Source of the DNA: Oscillospiraceae bacterium
Lineage (GTDB): Bacteria > Bacillota > Clostridia > Saccharofermentanales > Saccharofermentanaceae
NCBI GenBank assembly: GCA_902767145.1
Contig: CACXGG010000108.1
Coordinates: forward strand, 1 to 8,920
Direction of reading: 5' to 3'
DNA: 8,920 nt
In this document: positions 1-5,307 of the stretch, in pieces
Numbering within the stretch: position 1 is the first letter of the stretch
Layout: the number at the start of each line of letters is the position of its first letter
Notes under the pieces: generated by a model
The model's input: only the letters and a program-made list of their open reading frames with translations
Told to the model about the DNA's origin: nothing
The model's database searches: none
Made by a program: the position numbers and the translations under genes

Positions 1-15
1 CGAAACGGAATTCTA

Positions 16-408
16 TTAAAAGTCCACCAGGAAGATACTGATGGCGATCTTTGAGAAGGTTCCCACCAGCTCTATCTTCTCCACCTTAGCAGAAAGAAGC
101 TTTCCCGCATCCATAAGTCTGGCGAAGACTATGTTGTCCTTTTCAGGCACATAACCCAGTTTCCTTTTATCTTCAGTAAGGATCATTACAGCATTCGTAT
201 CAAACTTATTATCCTCTCTTATGAGAAGGAGACGGTCCCCAACCTTCAGTTCCTTAAGAACCGTCTGATCCTTAAGATGTGTAGTTCCCGCGATAAACGA
301 ATCGAAGAGATGGATCTCTTTAGACAGGGGCTTTAAAACATCCCCCAGTCCCTTCTCTTCAACGACACCAACAAGCCCGGTCTCTGCTATAGTCAGTTCA
401 TCTGCCAT
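16..408 (-). CDS. HIRAN-domain protein
   Basis: A 130-residue protein with a short N-terminal segment (about 1-30) followed by a HIRAN domain (about 32-130). The recognisable core is F38-x-A-G41, then L54-x-x-G57-D58 with a strand leading to R64-E65-D66-N67, D70-x-N72-A73-V74 and L84-G85-Y86-V87-P88. HIRAN domains occur at the N-terminus of Rad5/HLTF helicases, where they bind 3' ends of single-stranded DNA, and as small stand-alone bacterial proteins whose role is not settled. No helicase, nuclease or membrane segment is attached. The start is the ATG at 408, preceded by GGGAGGATAAT; the frame stays open to 438 but that start lacks a ribosome binding site. It begins one base after the stop of the J-domain gene, so translation is probably coupled. 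It is the last gene visible, and the operon could continue beyond the window. Domain call is firm; function is unknown. Confidence 0.85.
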   Translation of the reverse strand: MADELTIAETGLVGVVEEKGLGDVLKPLSKEIHLFDSFIAGTTHLKDQTVLKELKVGDRLLLIREDNKFDTNAVMILTEDKRKLGYVPEKDNIVFARLMDAGKLLSAKVEKIELVGTFSKIAISIFLVDF

Positions 409-409
409 A

Positions 410-1162
410 TTATCCTCCCATAAGCTTATCGAACTCATCTATAAGCTTAACTCTGTAGTCCTTATATTCGTTTATCTCATTTTCCAGCTCTGCTTCCTTT
501 TCCTCACAGAGTTTCTCATCCTCCAGAAGATACTTATATCTGTAAGGATCACTGTTTTTGATAGCCTCTATCTCTTCCTCCAGGGCGGCGATCTTCTCAC
601 CGATATTTTCGATATAGACCTCTCCGAGATCCTCCCCGTTGTCGGTAAGAAACCTGATCACGAGGACCTTGAGCTCTTCTATCTCCTTAAGATGGTTACA
701 CCGGTAGGCTACACATACCCTGTTCCACAGATCCAGAAGTTCCTCTGACTCCCCTGTCCTCGGGTTGATATCGGGATGTATGAGCTTTGCTATCTCATGA
801 TAGATCTGCTTTACCCTCAATACCTCCTCTTCGCTCATTCCTACCGACTTAAGGGATGCCAGGTGCTCTTCTGTAAGATCCCTGAGCCTTTCATAATAAT
901 CTTTCATATCCCCCTGGACTGTCTCTTCGATAACGGATATATCCGGTTTTTCACCCCGGTTCAGATACCTGAGACAGGCGGCCATCTTTTTCTTGTATTC
1001 GATACACTCGATCTTAAGCCTGAAAAGTTCGATGATCATCTTACCGAAACGGTTCATGTAATGGGACCTGTAGATACCGCCCTCCTTAATACACCTGTCC
1101 CTTTCAAGGAGCAGTTCTTCGTATCTCGGATAATCTCCCAGCGATATCTTTATCAGTTCCAT
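410..1162 (-). CDS. J-domain (DnaJ-like) protein with coiled coils
   Basis: A 250-residue soluble protein. Its clearest feature is an internal J domain at about 108-165. Helix II reads V117-K-Q-I-Y-H-E-I-A-K-L-I, the HPD tripeptide is H129-P130-D131, and a helix-III-like segment L142-x-x-W-x-x-V-x-x-A-Y follows. HPD is the motif through which J proteins stimulate Hsp70 ATPase. The N-terminal part (about 35-70) is a basic helix rich in K, R and E ending in N68-R69-G70; the C-terminal part (about 185-245) is strongly charged and probably coiled coil. There is no Gly/Phe linker, zinc finger or substrate-binding domain, so this is not canonical DnaJ but a class III-like J protein. The gene starts one base after the Sel1 gene stop. 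The nearest Shine-Dalgarno-like GAGG lies about 13 bases upstream, too far to be strong, which points to reinitiation. No Hsp70 partner gene is in the window. Confidence 0.82.
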   Translation of the reverse strand: MELIKISLGDYPRYEELLLERDRCIKEGGIYRSHYMNRFGKMIIELFRLKIECIEYKKKMAACLRYLNRGEKPDISVIEETVQGDMKDYYERLRDLTEEHLASLKSVGMSEEEVLRVKQIYHEIAKLIHPDINPRTGESEELLDLWNRVCVAYRCNHLKEIEELKVLVIRFLTDNGEDLGEVYIENIGEKIAALEEEIEAIKNSDPYRYKYLLEDEKLCEEKEAELENEINEYKDYRVKLIDEFDKLMGG

Positions 1163-1163
1163 A

Positions 1164-2045
1164 TTATCTGACGATCCTCATATCCGTTATCTGGAAATAC
1201 TTCTCTGTAAGAAGCTTATCCCCTATCTTTGCCCTGGCAAAGAAATCATCCGTATTTCTGAACCACTGCCCGTTAAACTCGATGACCACCTCTTCATCCT
1301 GCTCTTCAGACCTGACTGTATACTTCTTTCCGAAACAGTAAAAAGATATCTCCACCGGCTCAAGAAGATAGTAATAAAGATCAAAAAGATCCACATGCTT
1401 CTCGTCCGGTTCAGACAGTCTGTAAAGATCTTCGATCAACCATTTCATTATATTGAGATCACCGAAGAAGGAGTTGTACATTATCCTCTGGGCCAGGAAA
1501 TCCTTAGCCTTAAGATAGAGCTTTACCGCCTCATCTATATTGCCCTCTTCAGATCTGATACGTGCCAGTCTCGTGAAGATCTCAGGAAGAGGCTCAAATA
1601 CATTTCTGGCCCTTTTAACAAGAGGATAGAGTTCCTCAACTATGGCCTTGTATTTCTCCTTGTCCTTCTCCACATAGTAGCCGTTCTTGTACATATCGGC
1701 TATCTTATATCTGGCTACGATATTTCCTCTTTTTGCGGCTGCGGAAAAGTACTTGTAGGCCTTCTCATAATCCTTCTCGCCCGTCCTTCCGTAATACCAT
1801 ATATACCCGAGACATTCATTGGCTGATTCATAGTCAAAGGCGGCAGCCATCTCATAATACTTAAGGGCCAGATCAAACTTACGAAGGCCATAATAGTACC
1901 CTCCCAGATGCATCATCATCCTGGGATCATTAGTGGTAGTAATAAGATGATCCATGGCTTCCGTATACATGAATATCTCATCTTCTGTATGGACATTTTT
2001 AGTCTCAAAAGCGGCTACTATCTTCTTAGCCTCAAGATCTGTCAT
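1164..2045 (-). CDS. Sel1-like repeat protein
   Basis: A 293-residue protein, cytoplasmic as far as can be seen (no signal peptide or membrane segment). About 43-140 hold two to three Sel1/TPR-like helical repeats: L47-G-G-Y-Y-Y-G...A60-L-K-Y-Y-E-M-A-A-A, then L79-G-Y-I-W-Y-Y-G...A96-Y-K-Y-F-S-A-A-A-K-R-G, and a more degenerate I115-A-D-M-Y-K-N-G. A TPR-like hairpin follows at about 155-185. Such repeats serve as protein-interaction scaffolds. The last 75 residues (about 220-293) do not look like Sel1; they appear beta-rich with several aromatic residues and I do not recognise them. The chosen start is the ATG at 2045, which has GAGGGGGA eight bases upstream; an in-frame ATG at 2069 sits inside a palindrome and has a poorer site. 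It is the first gene of a Sel1, J-domain, HIRAN operon. Confidence 0.83.
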   Translation of the reverse strand: MTDLEAKKIVAAFETKNVHTEDEIFMYTEAMDHLITTTNDPRMMMHLGGYYYGLRKFDLALKYYEMAAAFDYESANECLGYIWYYGRTGEKDYEKAYKYFSAAAKRGNIVARYKIADMYKNGYYVEKDKEKYKAIVEELYPLVKRARNVFEPLPEIFTRLARIRSEEGNIDEAVKLYLKAKDFLAQRIMYNSFFGDLNIMKWLIEDLYRLSEPDEKHVDLFDLYYYLLEPVEISFYCFGKKYTVRSEEQDEEVVIEFNGQWFRNTDDFFARAKIGDKLLTEKYFQITDMRIVR

Positions 2046-2062
2046 GATAGGATCCCCCTCTC

Positions 2063-2085
2063 GTATCATTACACCCTAATGATAC
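2063..2085. promoter_or_regulatory. Palindrome, candidate operator of Sel1-J-HIRAN operon
   Basis: A perfect inverted repeat GTATCATTA-N5-TAATGATAC (arms 2063-2071 and 2077-2085) lies just upstream of the Sel1 gene ribosome binding site. It overlaps the best -10 candidate and the expected transcription start. No T-run follows it on the minus strand and the stem is AT-rich, so a repressor site fits better than a terminator. A 5'-UTR hairpin remains possible. I cannot assign it to a known regulator. Confidence 0.55.
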
Positions 2086-2107
2086 ACTGAAAACTATCCT
2101 ATTAACA
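2079..2107 (-). promoter_or_regulatory. Possible promoter of Sel1-J-HIRAN operon
   Basis: On the minus strand TGTTAA (2107-2102) is followed after 17 bp by TATCAT (2084-2079, five of six matches to TATAAT). The expected start near 2072 leaves a leader of about 27 nt with GAGGGGGA in it. The -35 is poor, which would suit a regulated promoter. Predicted from sequence only. Confidence 0.4.
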
Positions 2108-2116
2108 GGACAAGAA

Positions 2117-2899
2117 TCAGCCCAGGGCAACGTCCAGAGCCATCATCAAAGTAAAGCCAAGAGCGAACATGACGACACCTATATTTGAATGCTCATCTGC
2201 ACTCATCTCGGGGATAAGCTCCTCCACCACCACATAGAGCATGGCACCGGCAGCAAAGCTCAGAAAATAAGGCATCAGGGGGATACAAAGGCCTGCAGCG
2301 AAAATGGTGATCAGGGCACCTATGGGCTCCACTGCACCCGAGAGGGCTCCGCTCAAGAACGCTTTTCCCGTATTCTTTCCCTCAGCCTTAAGGGGCATGG
2401 ATATAATGGCACCTTCAGGAAAATTCTGTATAGCGATACCCAGGGAAAGAGCCAGGACTCCGCCTGAAGTGATAAGACCGTTTCCGGAGATAAGACCTGC
2501 CAGCACGACACCAACTGCCATACCTTCAGGTATGTTATGGAGGGTAACTGCCAGGACCATCATGGTGGTCTTCTTGAGCTTGCTCCTGGGACCTTCAGCC
2601 TTATCGGTATTCAGGTGAAGATGGGGGATAACGCTGTCCAGAAGGAGAAGGAAAAGGATACCTGCCCAGAAACCTATGACAGCAGGAAGAAAAGAGAGCT
2701 TTCCCATACCTTCAGACTGGTCCATGGCGGGGATGATAAGGCTCCAGATGGAAGCCGCGGTCATAACGCCGCTGGCAAACCCCATAAGGGCTTTCTGCAC
2801 TTTTGAGGACAACTCCTTCTTCATGAAGAAGACGCAGGCTGAACCTGCCGCTGTTCCCACAAAAGGTATTACAAGACCATATACAACTGTTGCATCCAT
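2117..2899 (-). CDS. ZIP-family divalent metal transporter (GufA/ZupT-like)
   Basis: A 260-residue polytopic membrane protein of the ZIP family, which imports zinc, iron or manganese into the cytoplasm. About eight hydrophobic segments are visible, beginning at residues 4-25. The two metal-binding helices carry the family motifs H121-N-I-P-E-G126 and Q158-N-F-P-E-G163. A third conserved helix has E226-E-L-I-P-E231, where many ZIPs have H-E-L-I-P-E, so the histidine is replaced by glutamate. The short loop between helices 3 and 4 contains H93-L-H95, a modest metal-ligand candidate. Length is normal for the bacterial GufA/ZupT group. The start ATG at 2899 has GGAGGAA ten bases upstream. The gene has its own strong promoter and a palindromic candidate operator, so it is probably a single regulated transcription unit. 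Metal specificity cannot be read from sequence. Confidence 0.92.
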   Translation of the reverse strand: MDATVVYGLVIPFVGTAAGSACVFFMKKELSSKVQKALMGFASGVMTAASIWSLIIPAMDQSEGMGKLSFLPAVIGFWAGILFLLLLDSVIPHLHLNTDKAEGPRSKLKKTTMMVLAVTLHNIPEGMAVGVVLAGLISGNGLITSGGVLALSLGIAIQNFPEGAIISMPLKAEGKNTGKAFLSGALSGAVEPIGALITIFAAGLCIPLMPYFLSFAAGAMLYVVVEELIPEMSADEHSNIGVVMFALGFTLMMALDVALG

Positions 2900-2921
2900 A
2901 ACTAAATTTCCTCCACGGGAG

Positions 2922-2950
2922 ATTATAGTTAGCTGTAGCTAATTGGTCAA
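2922..2950 (-). promoter_or_regulatory. Sigma-A promoter of the ZIP transporter gene
   Basis: On the minus strand TTGACC (2950-2945, five of six matches) and a perfect TATAAT (2927-2922) are separated by exactly 17 bp. This is the best promoter in the window. The start should fall near 2915, just ahead of or within the GGAGGAA site. The -35 begins only six bases downstream of the stop codon of the upstream flavin reductase-rubredoxin gene. Confidence 0.8.
2929..2942. promoter_or_regulatory. Palindromic operator candidate, DtxR/MntR-like
   Basis: A perfect inverted repeat (TTAGCT-N2-AGCTAA) fills the spacer between the -35 and -10 of the ZIP promoter, an ideal place for a repressor. The outer TTAG...CTAA spacing and AT-rich flanks resemble operators of DtxR-family metal-dependent repressors, which would make sense for a metal importer. 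The inner bases differ from the classic TTAGG/CCTAA form, so the family assignment is tentative. Confidence 0.55.
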
Positions 2951-2955
2951 TGGTT

Positions 2956-3579
2956 TTATCTTACGATCTTCTCAAAATCGGACTTGGGATGCTTACAGAT
3001 AGGACAGATAAAATCGTCCGGCATCTCCTCGCCCACATATTCATAACCGCAGATGGTGCAGCGCCAGATAGTCTCACCAGTCTTGGTGGTGCCTACAGCC
3101 TCAGGCTTGGGCTTGATGTCTGACTGATAGTAGGCATATGTGGCAGAGGGAGCCTTTGAAAGGACTTCCATATCTGTTACCTTTGCAACGAATAAAGTGT
3201 GGGTTCCAAGTTCAAGCTGGCATTCGGTCTCACAGGAAATAAAGGCATTGGTACCCTTCTTGATATACAGCACTCCGTTTTCTGAACGCTCGTATTCACT
3301 GAAACCGTCGAACTTATCCACATCTCTTCCGGACTGGAATCCGAACCTCTTAAAGAGTTCAAAATCAGCCTCCTGGGATATAACGGAGATGTTGAACTTC
3401 TTGGACTGTTTCATCATCTCATTGGTGTAGTTATCCCTGTTAACAGCCAGTGCGATCCTGTTAGGATCAGAGGTCACCTGGATAGCGGTATTGGTGATGC
3501 ATCCGTTATCCTTTCCGTTTACATTTGCCGTTACGACAAAGAGTCCGTAAGAAAGTGAGTACATTGCTTTTTTATCCAT
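2956..3579 (-). CDS. Flavin reductase-rubredoxin fusion (high-molecular-weight rubredoxin type)
   Basis: A 207-residue two-domain redox protein. Residues 1-155 form a flavin reductase-like FMN-binding domain, with G12-L-F-V-V-T, N25-G-C-I-T-N-T and S37-D-P near the start. Residues 170-207 form a rubredoxin whose iron site is complete: C174-x-x-C177 and C192-x-x-C195, with G178-Y-E-Y and P187-D-D-F between them. This is the architecture of Hrb of Moorella, which can pass electrons from NADH-linked flavin to a flavodiiron protein for oxygen or nitric oxide removal; that role is inferred here. The start is the ATG at 3579 with GGAGG eight bases upstream; an in-frame TTG at 3594 overlaps that site and is rejected. 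The gene lies 39 bp downstream of the RelA/SpoT-domain gene and may be read through from it or use a nearby extended -10. Confidence 0.9.
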   Translation of the reverse strand: MDKKAMYSLSYGLFVVTANVNGKDNGCITNTAIQVTSDPNRIALAVNRDNYTNEMMKQSKKFNISVISQEADFELFKRFGFQSGRDVDKFDGFSEYERSENGVLYIKKGTNAFISCETECQLELGTHTLFVAKVTDMEVLSKAPSATYAYYQSDIKPKPEAVGTTKTGETIWRCTICGYEYVGEEMPDDFICPICKHPKSDFEKIVR

Positions 3580-3606
3580 AGATAAGACCTCCAATGTTTT
3601 TCTTTG

Positions 3607-3615
3607 ATTTTAACA
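3607..3615 (-). promoter_or_regulatory. Possible extended -10 promoter for the rubredoxin gene
   Basis: The minus strand reads TGT-TAAAAT (3615-3607), an extended -10 about 28 bp upstream of the ATG at 3579. No convincing -35 is seen 17 bp further upstream. It lies in the 39-bp gap after the RelA/SpoT-domain gene, so it is the only place for a separate start outside that coding region. Confidence 0.3.
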
Positions 3616-3618
3616 CAA

Positions 3619-4599
3619 TCAGATAAGATCGTTCTGGAATCTGGAAAGATGCTCATAGGGAAGGATGAGACGTCCCCTGAACAGGCCGCATCCGTCGTTT
3701 ATAAGGCTGTTGTCCACGGCTCCGAACATGTTGACGTTCACCTTGCTGAGATCCAGCTGCTGCAGAAGGATGCACCTTTCGTAGGCATCGTCGAAGAACC
3801 TGTTCTCGCCCTTCGGGATGGCTTCCCTTCTTGCTCTCTCCTTCTGCTGGCGCTTTTCGTATCCGAAGTGGTTGGCATCGCCGATCTCCGCATTGTCGTC
3901 CATCTCCTTTGTACGGAGCTGGACCTCGATATCGCTCCTGGATGTTATATCGAAGAAAGCGATATGAAGTGACTGGTAACCCACGATGTTAGGCTTTTCG
4001 ACATAGTCCCTGTAGTACTGGCTTACCTTTTCGTCGATGGTAAGTGAATGGAAATCAACTCCCGACAGTTCAGGATTGAATCCCCTCTTTTCCAGAAATC
4101 CCGGAAGTGCATCTGCTATCTCATAAAGGTACTTGAGTTCCCTCTCCCTTCTGTCTTCCCCGGGCTTTAAGTGGCACGCGGGAAGTGATATGACGATCCT
4201 GTAGGCGATAAGGTCCTTGATCCTGGCGATCTGTTCCTTTATCTGCGCCTCCGTGGGAAATGTCCCGGTCTCCATATAGTAGTCGTAGATATACTCGACA
4301 ATATTTCCGTTGATCTTGCCCTCCAGCCTTATAAGGGACTTTATCCTTCCTTTGAAGGTGAAGGCCAGGAATGGATATCTGTCAGCCATATACTTATAGA
4401 ATTCCCTGATCTGCTGGGCCTGTGCCGTAAGGAAGTCATTGTGTTCCAGAAGCTCGATCATCTGAAGAAGACAGTTGCTGTGGGCAAGGTCCACTCCGTT
4501 GTCGTTCTTTATGGCATCGTCCCGGAGATCCCTGGAATATGTATGAAGGATCTTGACCACGGTATTTCCGTCATAGAGATAGTCGTTAAGTGATATCAT
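3619..4599 (-). CDS. RelA/SpoT-domain (p)ppGpp synthetase-like protein
   Basis: A 326-residue soluble protein with a RelA/SpoT nucleotidyltransferase domain at about 80-250. Such enzymes move pyrophosphate from ATP to the 3'-OH of GDP or GTP. Visible motifs are G84-R-I-K-S with K95, D129-L-I-A-Y-R134 (metal-binding Asp), G207-Y-Q-S-L-H212, and E225-V-Q-L-R229 (catalytic Glu) running into A237-E-I-G with H244 and Y247. All key synthetase residues seem present. There is no HD hydrolase, TGS or ACT domain. At 326 residues it is longer than typical small alarmone synthetases (about 200-250). The extra length is a roughly 75-residue N-terminal part, a long segment between the Asp and GYQSLH motifs (about 140-195), and a C-terminal tail (about 275-326) that I do not recognise. 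The start ATG at 4599 has AGAGGT upstream; the in-frame GTG at 4608 overlaps that site. It follows the response regulator by 18 bp, probably as the third gene of its operon. Confidence 0.85.
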   Translation of the reverse strand: MISLNDYLYDGNTVVKILHTYSRDLRDDAIKNDNGVDLAHSNCLLQMIELLEHNDFLTAQAQQIREFYKYMADRYPFLAFTFKGRIKSLIRLEGKINGNIVEYIYDYYMETGTFPTEAQIKEQIARIKDLIAYRIVISLPACHLKPGEDRRERELKYLYEIADALPGFLEKRGFNPELSGVDFHSLTIDEKVSQYYRDYVEKPNIVGYQSLHIAFFDITSRSDIEVQLRTKEMDDNAEIGDANHFGYEKRQQKERARREAIPKGENRFFDDAYERCILLQQLDLSKVNVNMFGAVDNSLINDGCGLFRGRLILPYEHLSRFQNDLI

Positions 4600-4617
4600 T
4601 ATATGCACCTCTGAAGT

Positions 4618-5307
4618 TTATTCTTTGTTGTCACGCCAGACATAACCCGACTTGATCACTGTCTGGACATGGTAGCTTGCATCGCCTAAAGCAGCACGGA
4701 GCTTTTTGATGTGGGTATCGACTGCCCTGTCGTACCCCTCATATTCCATTCCCCAGACCTTGTCCAGGATCTGGTCACGGGTCAGGATGATCCCCCTGTT
4801 GTCCATGAGATACATCATAAGATCATATTCCTTGGGAGCCAGGGTCACGTCCTTTCCGTTTACTGTAACATATCTTCTGGCGGGCTCGATAACGATCTCT
4901 CCCACCACCATCTTTCCGCCCTCCACCAGAATGCCGTGATATCTCTTTATCAGGGCATTTATCTTTGCCAGGAGGAGCTTCGTTGAAAAGGGTTTCGTGA
5001 TATATTCATCGGCGCCGATCTCGTATCCTGTCAGGATATCTGATTCCTGCCCCAGGGCCGTCAGGAAGATGACCGGAACATCATACATGGACCTTATGAA
5101 CCTGCATACTTCCCTGCCGTCTTTTCCGGGCATCATGATATCCAGGACGATGGCATCATATCTGTTCTTCTGCACCAGGGAACATGCCTCGTTTCCGTCC
5201 GATGCAGTATCCACTTCAAGACCGTTTCCGCGCAGGAAGAGAGTGACTATATCCCTTAGTCCCTTCTCATCCTCTGCAAAGAGTATCCTGTACTTTTCGC
5301 CCATCAT
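4618..5307 (-). CDS. OmpR/PhoB-family response regulator
   Basis: A 229-residue transcription factor. The receiver domain (about 6-123) has the acidic pair E12-D13, the phosphoacceptor D56 in I-V-L-D-I-M-M-P, T83 and K105 in the usual K-P-F. The winged-helix DNA-binding domain (about 131-226) ends with the recognition helix region V196-D-T-H-I-K-K-L-R and the wing G221-Y-V-W-R. Length is standard. It should be phosphorylated by the histidine kinase encoded just upstream and bind tandem direct repeats at its targets. The gene overlaps the kinase by four bases (ATGA); a second ATG directly follows, so the protein may start one codon later. A short AAGG lies ahead. Its targets are not known; the TGTACT repeats before the kinase gene are a candidate. 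Confidence 0.95.
   Translation of the reverse strand: MMGEKYRILFAEDEKGLRDIVTLFLRGNGLEVDTASDGNEACSLVQKNRYDAIVLDIMMPGKDGREVCRFIRSMYDVPVIFLTALGQESDILTGYEIGADEYITKPFSTKLLLAKINALIKRYHGILVEGGKMVVGEIVIEPARRYVTVNGKDVTLAPKEYDLMMYLMDNRGIILTRDQILDKVWGMEYEGYDRAVDTHIKKLRAALGDASYHVQTVIKSGYVWRDNKE

Noticed and set aside
2063..2085. Reading the palindrome as a Fur or PerR box
   Set aside because: The arms contain TAATGATA, which resembles a Fur half-site, but the arm order and 5-bp centre do not match the 7-1-7 arrangement of those boxes.
2097..2110. Small inverted repeat TCCT-N6-AGGA after the ZIP gene as a terminator
   Set aside because: A four-base stem with a short T-run is too weak; I see no convincing terminator between the ZIP gene and the Sel1 gene.
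3604..3972. Plus-strand open frame opposite the RelA/SpoT-domain gene
   Set aside because: It lies antisense to a well-supported gene with intact motifs and has no ribosome binding site; it is a codon-bias shadow. The same applies to other plus-strand frames such as 1395-1826, 6429-6950 and 7787-8302.
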